Source: Clusia tigrina (lineage: Eukaryota > Arthropoda > Insecta > Diptera > Clusiidae). Taken from it: a stretch of 64,000 bases of DNA. This document shows, in pieces, positions 1 through 11,099 of this stretch; position 1 is the stretch's first letter; every line of letters begins with the position of its first letter. The stretch is taken from NCBI GenBank assembly GCA_920105625.2, contig OV050030.1, positions 411,943,034-412,007,033 of the forward strand, written 5' to 3'. Below the pieces are notes generated by a model, which was not told where the DNA came from, made no database searches, and was given only the letters and a program-made list of their open reading frames with translations. The position numbers were made by a program, and so were the translations under genes.

Positions 1-480
1 CATTTTAAATTTGAATACAAATTGGAAGTCACTAATTTGCTGTGTTGAGAGGGATCTGCATAGAACTAGGAAGGAAACGTAAAGTTGGCCTTGTGTTTTT
101 TCGCAAATTATTAGTAGGAAACTCAGAATTTAGAAGGACACTTTAGCTGTGTTTTTATTCTTTCCTTTATACGAAAAACGGAGACTTCATATCTTCATTT
201 CTGTTGTTTTGTGATGAATCTCCAAGTCTAATCAATGGTCACATAACGCGTCAGAAACTAAATCGGTTTGCTTTTTAACATGGTCAGATATCACAGGGAA
301 ATTACTTAGAAGAATACTGGAGACCCTTGAGCTTATTGGCAGCGTGCACTTCCCAGGTTTCACAATCCTAACTCGGGCCTGAACGGAAATGGTACAGGAG
401 CTAGGCCCAGTACAAATGACTGTCTTAGAGGAAGAAAAATGTTCTGGGAAAAAAGAATTAAGTGGGCAATAGGCACTTTT
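1..480. other. No gene seen
   Basis: This stretch has no supportable coding region. It may be a decayed upstream part of the LINE that becomes recognisable at about 482, but I see no motif that proves it. Confidence 0.4.
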
Positions 481-481
481 C

Positions 482-1350
482 ATCCTTACAAAGTCCCGGG
501 AGCAGATGGTTTAATTCCAGCACTCCTACAAAATGGGCTCACCTATATAATGGCGAAGCTAATCAATATCTTTAGGGCCAGCTTTGCATGAAGTATGCAA
601 ATGGAGAGAAATGATCGTTCGATATATGCCGGAGGCGGGTGGCAAACCAGCCAACCTACCGAAATCATACAGACCCATTAGCTTAACCCCATTTCTCCTA
701 AAAACAACGGTGAAATTAGTTGATAGGCATATAAGAGAGAGCTATCATACAGGTAAGCCATTCTATAGAAATCAATATGCATATCAGGCAGAAAAATCAA
801 CTACTCATGCTCCTCAGAATCTCACGCAAAAGATTGAATAGGCACTTGAGAACAAAGAATATGCTGTTGGGTGTTTTCTTGATATTGAAGGGGCTTTTGA
901 TAATACCGACTTCGCCAATATAAATAGGGCAATCCTGAGCTAAGGCATTGGTTTGTCCACATTTACATGGTTAAAGAATGTTCTCAGAGAAAGGAACATA
1001 AAATCCTCTTTAGGCGCTACCGTGGTCCGGGTTCGAGCAGCCAAAGGATGTCCACCAGATGGAGTACTATAACCATTAAGAAAGCTAGGGCCAGTCTGTG
1101 GAGGAGCAGATGCTTAATGGGAAGAAGCTGGGGACTTAATCCAAAAATGTCACTATGGGTATATACAACCACCACCAGACCAATCCTTACTTATGCGGCA
1201 TCTGCCTGGTGCAAAAATCTGTAACAAAAAACAGTACAGACCAAAATCAATAAAATATAAAGACTAGCCTGAGTCTGCACGACGAGGGCCATGAAGTCAG
1301 CTCCGACTGCAGGTCTGGATGTATTATTAAACCTACCTCCAATTATCAAT
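482..1350 (+). pseudogene. Decayed LINE reverse transcriptase, R1/LOA-like
   Basis: Fragments in several frames line up in the order of a non-LTR reverse transcriptase. A VPGADGLIPALL block lies near 496-531, then SYRPISLTPFLLKTTVKLVD near 670-720, then a CFLDIEGAFDN block (the first catalytic Asp region) near 873-905. A KGCPPDGVL block near 1045-1070 is a degraded form of the usual QGG/SPLL motif. After that come PILTYAASAW near 1180-1210 and an AMKSAPTAGLDVLLNLPP tail near 1290-1340. The YADD motif is missing and there are frameshifts and stops, so this is an inactive fossil. The tail blocks resemble R1/LOA-type elements; the clade is inferred by eye. It runs directly into the minisatellite at about 1345. 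Confidence 0.75.
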
Positions 1351-2335
1351 GCTTATCGTTTACCAATTATCGATACTTATCGCTGACCGATGAACTATCT
1401 GAGCTATTACCAATTATCGAAAGTTATCGAGTATCTATTATTATCGACTACCGGTTATCAATAATTATCTATTAACGTTTATCAATACTAAACGATTACC
1501 AATTATCTAGACTGATCGATACTTATCGTTTAGCGATTATCGATATTAATCGATTACCGATTATCGAAAGTTATCGAGTATCTATTATTATCGACTACCG
1601 GTTATCAATACTTATCTATTAACGTTTATCAATTCTAAACGATTACCAATTATCTAGACTGATCGATACTTATCGTTTAGCGATTATCGATATTAATCGA
1701 TTACCGATTATCGAAAGTTATCGTTTACCAAATATCGATACTTATCTTTTACCGATTATATATACTTATCGTTTACCAAATATGGATGCTTATCAATTAC
1801 CGATGATCGATACTTGGCAATTATCGATTATGTATACTTGTTGATTACCCATTATCCATAGTTATCGATTACAGATTATCGATACTTATCGTTTAGCGAT
1901 TAACGATACTTAGCGATTACCAATGATCGAAACTTATCGTTTACCAAATATCGATACTTATCTTTTACCGATTATATATACTTATCGTTTACCAAATATG
2001 GGTGCTTATCAATTACCGATGATCGATACTTGGCAATTATCGATTATGTATACTTGTTGATTACCAATTATCCATAGTTATCGATTACAGATTATCGATA
2101 CTTATCGATTACCTATTAACGATACTTAGCGATTACCAATGATCGAAACTTATCGATTACCGAATATCTATTATTATCGACTACCGATTATCTATACTTA
2201 GCGATTACCGACTATCTAAGCTTATCGGTTACCCATTATCCATACTTATCGATTACCGACTATCTATACTTATCGATTACCGATTATTTAACCTTATCGT
2301 TTCCCGATTCCCGTTATCGATACTGACAGATTACC
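1340..2335. repeat. 24-bp minisatellite with higher-order repeats, rich in TATCGATA
   Basis: About 41 degenerate copies of a 24-base unit run through this 1-kb block. The core of the unit is a TTAC start followed by TATCGATA and CTTATCG. Two higher-order arrangements are visible. A segment near 1418 repeats at a shift of 147 bases (1418, 1565, 1712). A nine-unit block repeats at a shift of 216 bases (1722 and 1938), and 216 is exactly 9 x 24. At least eight exact TATCGATA octamers occur, near 1363, 1534, 1681, 1730, 1876, 1946, 2091 and 2312, along with many CGATA pentamers. The array is not coding. Confidence 0.9.
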
Positions 2336-2339
2336 ACTT

Positions 2340-4860
2340 CCACCGAAGTCAGAGTGAATGGTAGGGAATTTCATCCAAAGAACTTCGCTGGTTCGTTCGC
2401 TTTGCAAATATTCGTACTTTATATAAAATCTTGTTTAGATATAATATTAAAATTTGAAATGACTGCGGATATTCAAGGAATTGACGCAAAATGTGCGCAG
2501 CTGTTGACGCGACTTAATTAATTGAAATTTTCCACGCTCTCGATTTATTTATTCAAATTATGTAAAAGGAAAGGAAAATATTTCCACAAGACGAGAATGT
2601 TTTGGAAATGAAAAACAATTTAAAAGCTTGTAGCGATTAATAAAACTTGTCGCTTATCATTTGAAATGCGAACGGACAGCAACAACTGTTGCCGATGGTG
2701 CTGTTGCTGTTGCCGCCCATGATGCTGCTTGAATTTTATTCCAGCAAATTTGTCTTCAATGTTTCGCCTCTTATTTATTTGTCTGTCTCTGCTGTTAGTC
2801 TTGTTGGGCTTAATGTGGTTTTGCGCGTGTGTAGGCGTGGTTATAAGCTTGTTATTATTTATCCTTTTATTTTTAAATTGTGTTCCGTTTTATTATAATA
2901 ATTTTTTAGCTTTCAAAATAGCTTCAATGAAGTCAAAACTATTCAGTAAAACTTCGTAAGAAGGAATGAATACGGCGATGAATCTTTTTCTGCTGGTTTT
3001 GAGTACTTATTTTCATAAGAATTTAGAATCAGAAGGTTTTGACTGACTATTCCTATGATAGATGATATAATCGACAGAGATTAGTTATTAATATATCTGA
3101 CTGGTTACTCTTATCTTCATTAAAGGTATCATGAACCACCTACAATATAGTCGGGACCACAATATTCCAATGATTCTACATTGAACCATGGCAAATCTAT
3201 TGACTTGGAAAGATCTCAGTTGGGTAAAAGCGTAGAATTGCATTACTGGAAGAATACTTATATCAGAGGCGAATATATTTATATGTCAATTATAACTCGG
3301 GAGTTGCACAGAGGATACTGTATGAATACGGCCGGATAATCCTATAAAATTCGGTTGAGTCCATAAACGAAAAGCGTCTTAATTTTCCTAGGACAGACCA
3401 AACTGTATGGATCGATGAATCCGGCTTTATATATATAACTAACGGTAATACTATAAAATTCGGTTGAGTTCATAAATGATAAGTGCCTCATTTTCCTAGA
3501 TACGGTGGTCCATCGGCGACTTCAAATCCGGCATATTCTGGAATCACTTCTGGAAAAACAGCTTTGCATCAGAGCTTCTCTGGATCTGCCATAATTTACA
3601 CCCTACGAAAAAGGACATAATATATTTGAGGCCTGTCCGATTGGTCGAATAATATATAAAACGAAGTAATCTTAGGAGACTGTTGCTGACACATAATTAT
3701 GTGACGAATACTTCCTCTAGAAATATGGACGGCTTCTTGCCTAGTAATACCGGATATTGAAATTTAGGAATTATAGTCCTCTCAGCCAACGGACCACTTT
3801 TAACAACTTCGTGGAAATTAGTTCGGTTGGGAATGTTGTCAAAGATTTTGAATACTGTGAATGCACGTGAGTGTAAGTAAAGTTGTGAATTAGCTGCTGT
3901 ACTGACAACTGTAAACGATCAAAGAAACTTGTGGAGTTATGACAGCTCATATGTCTTTATACTATAACTTCAGACCTTTGACAAAATTAATTAAAAATAG
4001 TACTCGGATGGATTTGCTCGGATTTCAATGCGGTTGTGACTTGAAAGCAGCAGTAATGGGACTAATAAAGTAGTGAAAATGGTAAAGAAGTTAAACTTGG
4101 TGCACTATTTCTTACCTAAATTTGCTGATAAATTTAAATACTTTCTCTAAAGCAGGTATTTTTGTAGTCTTGTACACAATCCAGTGATGGAACTATTATT
4201 TTAAATTTTACTCATTGGTTTCAGCACACTTCAAAACGAGCACTTTCCGCTGTCAAACGAGTCCCTCCCTCCTCGCTGCAGCCATAAGTACCCACTTACC
4301 ATACGTAATTTATGAATATGAATGCTGTACTCGCATGAGGCATTTATTGCATAACCAAATAAACACACGCCACAGTTGCATGCAACGTGGTTGGGAACTA
4401 ATTTTTTTCTAATAAAAAAGTATTTAAATGGAAGAAAAACTCGAAGTGAAAAGAAATATGCAGAGAACAAAAAGGCCTTACTTTCCTGCCCACCTGCCCT
4501 CCAGCCTGCATGCCTTCCAGGCAGTATCGTTTTAGCACTGTAATCGTCATGGATGCCAGCGGATATCATCACCATGAAACGCGTCATCCATCTGCAAACG
4601 GCTGGGCTACGGTCGTCACTCTTGTCGTTAGATCGATAATTGATTGCTGCATAATTTATGTCATTTGTCGAGGAGTGCGAGTATTTGTGCGTGCTGTTTG
4701 CAAAATTTTAAATTAAACGATCCACGTCGGATCATGCAGTGCAGCATTGCATTCGTAGGTATCGGTAGCATGACCCAGCGGGAAAATTGGCAAAGCATTA
4801 CATTTGAGTAAGCGAACAATTCAACAGTAAAATTAGTGTGTACGTCATCACTGTTATAAA
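2340..4860. other. No gene seen
   Basis: This is A+T-rich sequence with only short chance open frames. The one structured item is a direct duplication near 3343-3505. The block beginning CTATAAAATTCGGTTGAGT at 3343 recurs at 3451, a shift of 108 bases. The open frame at 4231-4587 on the minus strand resembles nothing I know. Confidence 0.5.
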
Positions 4861-4879
4861 TGAAAAAGTCAACCTCTTT

Positions 4880-5235
4880 TTTTATGAAAACAGATCAATT
4901 CACACACTTCTACACGCTCATCGAGAACACTCCTGTAGAACTTTTACAAAAGAGACATTTTTTCTACATTTTCTTTATTGTTCTTGATCGAAGCTGTTTA
5001 ATTCACCCACTTCTGCTGGCTCATCATCAACACAGCTATAGAACTTTTATAAAGAGACATTTTTTCTACACTTTCTTTATTGTTCTTGGCCGAAACTGTT
5101 CAATTCCCCCGCTTTTGGTCTCTCATCATCAGCACTCCTGTAGAACTTTTATAAAAGAGACATTTTTTGTCCGTTTTCTTAATTTGTCTTAATCAAATCG
5201 GTTCAATTCACCCGCTCGCTGATCCTCCAAACTTT
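4880..5235. repeat. Tandem repeat, period about 102 bases, 3-4 copies
   Basis: The block starting GAACTTTTA recurs at 4938, 5041 and 5143, giving periods of 103 and 102 bases. A partial copy lies upstream from about 4890 and a strongly diverged copy may follow near 5232-5330. Each unit contains a pyrimidine-rich ACATTTTTTCTAC segment and a CTCATCATCA segment. Because 102 is a multiple of three, an open frame of 110 codons runs through the array (4860-5192) with a repeated HHQHS-type peptide. I do not count this as evidence of a gene. Confidence 0.8.
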
Positions 5236-5800
5236 GTAAAATTTAATAAAATTGAAATTATTTATCTTTTCCTTTTCCGATTTTGTCAAATTTACCCGCT
5301 TCAGCTCACTGAAGACTGCTTACTTGCAAATTTGCTTGTACATTCAACAATAAAACTTTATGAAGACACTGAACTCATCGGTCTGGGAGTCGCCTATTTA
5401 TTAGGGGGCTGAAAATCTTCTTGTATCGGAACTTTCCTGAGGAGGAAAGAGACCAATATTGTTACGTGTACGATCCCCACCTTTCAGATTCCATGTTACA
5501 CTACCATTAATATTCCACTTAATTGATTTAGTGACTTATCACTGTAATTCTCGTTTTCGGCAGAGTCGCTCTTCGCCGTTATTAGCATATTATCTTATCC
5601 GGTAATCATAGAATTCATGGTAGAGGTATCATGGTGAGGCATTCCCAATCATTCCATTCCAAACTCTGCATAGTGGTACATAATGTTAGTAGACATATGT
5701 ACATCAAAAACGTTCACTACCGCTGCAAATATCGATGATGTGAACCAATGAGTGCATGAAAATTGAGTACAATCAATTATACATAAAGATTTCTTCATAA
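5236..5800. other. No gene seen
   Basis: Short non-coding stretch between the 102-base repeat and a LINE tail. It may begin with one more diverged copy of the repeat. No gene or structural RNA is recognisable. Confidence 0.4.
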
Positions 5801-5804
5801 AGAT

Positions 5805-6235
5805 TTGAATGTCAAGGCGTATAAATTTCAGTTGACACAAGAACGTAAACCAAAATCCAGAAAATCACGGCAGGCCTCACTGCCAAAACTTAGACAATCC
5901 AAGCTCATGATTGGGGACCACAACTCAAAACGTGCAACTTTCTGTCTACAGTTTAACAAAAATAATTTAAGAACTCTGACAGGCCACCTCACAGGCCACT
6001 GTCATTTAAGAAGCCACCTCATGAAACTGGGACTCTCACCAGTAAACACGTGTAGATTCTGCACGGAGGCAAAAGAAACACCAGAGCATCTTGAAATGAA
6101 CTGCGAAGCCTTAGCTCGCAGTAGGAAGAAATATCTGGGGCATTACTGACCCGAGGGCATAGACATTAGACCAATGAACCCCAACTCAGTGCTAAGCTTC
6201 CTTAGAACTGTTGGACTAATAGAAGACCTTTAATA
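5805..6235 (+). pseudogene. LINE C-terminal tail with CxxC motif
   Basis: The open frame 5805-6149 encodes the end of an R1/LOA-type LINE polyprotein. It has a basic linker, then LTGHLTGHCHLRSHLMKLGL, then a zinc-finger-like CRFC...ETPEHLEMNC cluster. The same frame continues past one TGA stop near 6148 into ALRTVGL-like tail residues, ending at TAA near 6231. The reverse transcriptase and RNase H parts are absent, so this is a 5'-truncated insertion. Similar tails occur at about 10.8-11.1 kb and 57.9-58.2 kb. Confidence 0.75.
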
Positions 6236-6384
6236 GGTACATGCAGGAGGAGTATAATAGGTCAAATTGGTTGAGGTACATTTTCTCTCTTTATTTCATT
6301 CATTCACTCATTCAAATGATCATTTGCAGATTGGTCTTTAGAGCAACTTGAAATAGATCCATTATTGCATCGAAACCCCAACTT

Positions 6385-7400
6385 TAGGTATGAAGCTCAT
6401 TTCTTGTTAAATGTATTAGTAAACAAGCAAAATTGTCGCATTTGGAGTGGGGAAAATCCACAAAGCCCAAAACAGTGCGTACACCCGAGAATATTGCTGC
6501 TGTGGCAGAAAGTGTGCGTGAAGCGCCATCAACATCAATTCACCGTCGTTCTCAAGAATTGAACATTTCGGAGACATCATTGAGACGAATTTTGCAAAGT
6601 CCAATTGGTTCAGGAATTGAAGCCAACTGAGCATCCAATGCGTTTTCGCTTCGCTAAGTGGGCCTGCGATCGACTTACAGAAGATGCCGATTTTGCCAAA
6701 AAAAAAAATCATCTTTTCAGATGAAGCTCATTTTGATCTTGGCGGGTATGTAAAGAAGCAAAATTGTCGCATTTGGGGCACAGAAAACCCGCACGCATAC
6801 ATTCAGCAGAGGCATAATTGGGCCATTTTTCTTCGAAAATGAGCAAGGAGTGGCCGTTACAGTCAATGGCGATCGTTATCGGGTCATGTTGAACGAAAAT
6901 TTTGTTCACAAAAATTGAAGAGGAGGATATTGGCAACATTTGGTTTCAACAGGACGGCGCTACGTGCCACACAGCCGAAGCTACACTCGATGTTTTGCGC
7001 CCTGTTTTTGAAGATCGCATTATCAGCCGCAGAGCTGATGTCGTTTGGCCACCTCGGAGCTGCGATTTGACACCGTTAGACTATTATTTGTGGGGTGCCC
7101 TCAAAGATAAGTGTTACGCCGAAAAGCCAGAGACAATTGACGCTTTAAAGGACAATATTCGTGAAGCGATTGGTGAAATACAGCTGCACACAATCGATAA
7201 TGTGCTTAAAAATTGGACCGATCGTGTAGGCTACTGCATGGCCAGCCGAGGCAGCCATTTGAATGAAATTATTTTCCATTATTAACCGGAAGGATTGTAC
7301 TTTCAAATAAAAAAAAGAAATTTCAGAAAATATCCAGTAGTTTTTTTTATAGAATTTTCAAAAAAAAAAAAAGTTATTTGGCGGACCCGTTATATATACT
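6385..7400 (+). pseudogene. Decayed rosa-like (DD41D) mariner-family transposon
   Basis: Three frames give a Tc1/mariner-type transposase: N-terminal helix-turn-helix text (RTPENIAAVAESVREAPSTS, about 6480-6540), a DEAHFDLGGYV catalytic block near 6720-6750, WFQQDGATCHTA near 6940-6975, and DLTPLDYYLWG near 7065-7097. Forty-one residues separate the second Asp from the Asp of PLDYY, matching the DD41D spacing of rosa elements. The C terminus (HLNEIIFHY) ends at 7285. A second copy of the DEAHF block (6388-6460) lies before the N-terminal part, out of order, so an earlier fragment or rearrangement is present. A likely terminal sequence, GGCGGACCCGTTA, lies near 7380-7393; I do not see its left partner. 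Confidence 0.75.
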
Positions 7401-7514
7401 ATATATACACACATATCCATATAGAAATCTAAATAATTATTAATTTATAACAATCTTATAGGATTGTTGATGATGAGCCACCAGAAGGTGATAAATTGAA
7501 CAACTTTTGTTATA

Positions 7515-8775
7515 CGAGGGCGGATTGATATTGAAGCTAGGAAAAAAACTTTTTTTCAAAAACCATTTATTTCTCAACATAGTCTCCTTTTACTTCGACC
7601 CACTTAGTAAGACGATATTTCAACTTTTTTATACCATCTGAATAATACGATTTCGGGAACCCCTCAAAATACGCGTTAGTTTCGGTAATCACCTCTTCAT
7701 TTGAGATGAATCTTTTTCCTGCGAGCCATTTTTTCAAGTTTGGAAACAGGAAAAAGTCACTAGGAGCTAAATCTGGACTATAAGGTGGATGATTAACCAA
7801 TTCGAAGTGTATTTCACGTAATTTTATCATCGTATCTAATGCTGTGTGAACCGGTGCGTTGTCTTGAAGAAAGAGCATTTTCTTCTTCTTTAAATGTGGT
7901 CGTTTTTCCTTGATTGCATCAATCAATTCATCCAATAATGCACAATAATACTTTCCTGTGATTGTGGATCCTTTTTCAAGATAATCGATGAGCAATATTC
8001 CGTGTGCATCCCAAAATCAGTGGCCATAACCTAGCCAGCCGATTTCACTGCCTTCGCCTTCTTCGGAGCACTTCCACCAGCTTCCACCCATTGTTTCGAT
8101 TGATTTTTGGTTTCAGGTGTGTAGTGGTGGACCCACGTTTCATCAACAGTTATTAATCGACGCCAAAAATCAACAGAATTACGCTTTATCATGTCCAAAC
8201 ACCGCTGTGAAGTGGTCGGTCGAACTCGTTTTTGTTCGACACTGAGCAAACGCGGCACCCATCTTGCCGATAGCTTTTTCATGCAAAATATTGAACACAC
8301 GTTCATATGATATGTTTACCATTTCAACAATCTCACGCAACTTGACTCGGCGATCATTCATAACGATATCGAGGATTTTCTTGATATTTTCTTCAGTAAC
8401 CACCTCTTTTGGCCTTCCTGTTGATGGTATTGTTGCAGTGCTTGTTCGGCCGCGTTTAAATTCAGCAATCCAATATTTTACCATGTAATCTGACGGAGCA
8501 GACTCACCGTAATGTTTATCGACCTTTTATTTTGTCTCTTTCGCCGTTTTCCCTTTCAAAGAATAGTGTTTAATCACTGCACGAAATTCGCTTTTTTCCA
8601 TTTTTCAAGAAACACAAAAGTTGCTTACTTCAAACGACTGCAACAAATAAACTAATCGATGAATTTGGGTGAAATTTAACAGCTGACGTTTGACAGATCG
8701 CAATTTCTAAAAAAAAAGTTTTTGTGTTTTTGCTGCCATCTAGCGCTAGGTAGCTTCAATATCAATCCGCCCTCG
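7515..8775 (-). mobile_element. Mariner (DD34D) copy 1, inactive
   Basis: Inverted ends CGAGGGCGGATTGATATTGA (left) and its complement (right) are flanked by TA at 7513-7514 and 8776-8777, giving a 1,261-base element. On the minus strand it encodes a mariner transposase: helix-turn-helix region (8490-8600 and 8179-8484), DETWVHHY catalytic block near 8135, LQDNAPVHTA near 7850 and SPDLAPSDFF near 7745. Thirty-four residues separate the second and third Asp, the DD34D signature. It is dead. A frameshift lies between the HTH and catalytic halves (about 8270), a TAG replaces a sense codon after KAVKSAG (about 8031), and a private TAA lies in the N-terminal part (about 8530). The frameshift and TAG are shared with the copy at 14100. 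Confidence 0.92.
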
Positions 8776-8777
8776 TA

Positions 8778-9990
8778 CATGCACAATACTTACGAGTATT
8801 CACTTACAACAGCTTAAATTTTCCTTGAGGGTCATATTTGCAATCATACTCTACACACACACGCACACACACACACATACCATATACCTCCGCCAGCCTC
8901 TGGTTCGTCGTTACGTGCAGTGTTGTTAACTTTTCTCCGTTTTCCTTTGTACGTTTTTTCCCCAGCGATGCGCGATGTTAATGAATTTAGCGCATGCGCA
9001 GCTAACTCTCATTATTATTGGAAATATGTACGAGCAGTAGGAAAAAACGATGGAAAAAAACGAAACTAAGGGAAAAAGAAAAATCTCAGCATGTTTATGA
9101 CCGAACAGAAATTCATCAACATATTAACACTAAAGATTTATGACAAATACTCATACATACGTTTCCATAGCGTCGAATTCTGTACGTGGTTCGATTCTGG
9201 TAAGGAGTGGAAAAAGCGCTGTTGGCAAATCACCGTATTGGGTGTGTGAAGTTTTTCATTTCTTCTCGGTTTTAAATCATCATAAATTTATTTTTAATTT
9301 TTTTCTATAATTTTTCCCTTTTAGCATTTAATTGCTGGGTGTAAGTTAGTTATGTTTAATATGATATTTTTATGAGAAAATTGGAATTGAATTTTCGTAT
9401 TGGAAACCCTTTCAGAAGATGATCAATTAATTAAGTGCAAAGAATCATAATTATTATTATTAATGATGCCGATCGATGTTTTGCGGCTGGCGTGCAATGC
9501 ACACCTGAAGCCAGCAGAGCAACCGAAATCGATTAAATCTGCTCTAAACGCAAGTGGGTTCTAATTGGAAGACCAGTTCTAATTCGAGAGTTTTATTTTG
9601 GACATTAGCTTTGAGATGAGTGTTGAAGTTTAAATACAAGCAGCAAAAACATCAACAAAATTGGGAATCACGAGTTAAAGGGGATTGAATAAATATGCTC
9701 TGAACGTGTAAGAGTAATCCAAGGAGGGAGCGGGTATCACGATCACTGCATCTGGTGGCGAACTGAATGCTTTGTTGTACTTGCCGCCACTGGATTTAGT
9801 GATTCAACTTTAGAAGACATGTCGCCTCTATTCATATATATTTGATACATACATATATATATATATATAGATAGATGTTTGGACGAAGACAAAAACTTTG
9901 GGCATAGAGACATGTTCAAGAGATTGTCAAAAGAATACCTGTTGTTTCTGGCAATGAAAAATAAACTTATACCTAGAGTTTCTTTTGGAA
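8778..9990. other. No gene seen; short CA repeat
   Basis: Non-coding A+T-rich DNA. A short (CA)n-type microsatellite lies at about 8858-8880. No open frame of interest is visible. Confidence 0.5.
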
Positions 9991-10553
9991 GAAAGTGTGA
10001 CTTCACCTTCTCGACAAGGGAACAGTAGAAAGATCCAGAGTTACTTCTAGGAGGCGTGGCGAAAACTCTCTCACTGATGGCTCCAAAACTGAAAATCGAA
10101 CTGGAGCTGGCTGACACGTGAATTAAAATGTCAGATGCTTCTAGGAAAAGGAAACTGGGGCTGGCTGGCATCTGAATGAAAATGTCAATGGCCACGGTAT
10201 TCCAAACGGAAGTGTTTGCTATACTGAATGTAGCGGACTGGGTAATTGAGCAGAAATGCCGCGGCAAGCAGATTACAGTCAGACTGCATTGAAAGCCCGA
10301 GAAGACGAGTTAACCACTTCAAAAATTGTCCTAGAAAGTCAGTCAAGACTTACCTCCATCGCAAGGTGGAATTTACTTGAACTTATTTGGGTTCCGGCAC
10401 TCTGCGATGTACGAGGAAAGAAATAGCTGATGAATTAGCAAACTGTAGATCTGTGCATAAACATATACACATATACACATGCACATACACATATACACAC
10501 GCACATATACAGTACATATACATATACATATATAGATATACATATACATATAT

Positions 10554-10604
<51 letters not shown>

Positions 10605-11095
10605 CACATATACATACACATATACATACACATATACATATACATATACATATAAGCGACCAGAGCCATTTATCGGTATGAGTTTAGCAGGAGCTGTTAA
10701 TTGGATCAAAGGTCACGTGAATAATATTCACAATGACCGATGCTGCAATTCACTTGCCTGCAAAACAGCCAAGTGCGCCTAGAGAGCCCGAACAAGAGAG
10801 TTGCAGATTTCCTTCTAACACTACGAAGGAAAGATCTTCGATCATTGGTTGGGTTAATCACTGGGCATAATCCACGGAACGACCATAAGCCTCATCGAGA
10901 GTCCGAACTACGTCTCCTATCTAGAATATAGTTCAGAGCATTTTCTGTGTCTTAGTCCTGCCCTTGCCAGAATGATTAGGCACATATTACGGTCAGATGT
11001 ATTGGGAATGACAACACAATACATATATTCTTTATCCCTGAACAGACTTCTGAGATTCATAAAAAAGGCACAGACGTTTGAAAAGGTGTAACTTC
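9990..11095 (+). pseudogene. LINE RNase H and C-terminal tail, split by a microsatellite
   Basis: On the plus strand an RNase H domain can be followed across frames: a TDGSKTENRTGAG block near 10073-10110, VFQTEVFAILNVADW near 10198-10245, and WVPALCDVRGK followed by ADELAN near 10387-10445. A (TATACA)n microsatellite then sits in the reading path. After it come RKDLRSLVGLITGHN (about 10828-10872) and a LARMIRHIL / LNRLLRFIKKAQ tail reaching about 11085. The order and motifs match an R1/LOA-type LINE that has lost its reverse transcriptase by truncation. Many frameshifts and stops show it is inactive. Confidence 0.7.
10455..10652. repeat. (TATACA)n microsatellite
   Basis: About 200 bases of imperfect ACATATAC repeats, interrupted near 10500-10545 by CACGCACA and TATAGATA variants. 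It generates long Tyr/Thr-rich open frames on both strands that are not genes. Confidence 0.97.
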
Positions 11096-11099
11096 CCAT

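Noticed and set aside
1340..2335. CRISPR-like array
   Set aside because: Units are directly adjacent and degenerate, with no unique spacers.
4231..4587. 118-codon minus-strand gene
   Set aside because: No recognisable domain; amino-acid text looks random and nothing in the context supports it.
10383..10782. Tyr/Thr-rich proteins on both strands
   Set aside because: These frames are translations of the (TATACA)n microsatellite.
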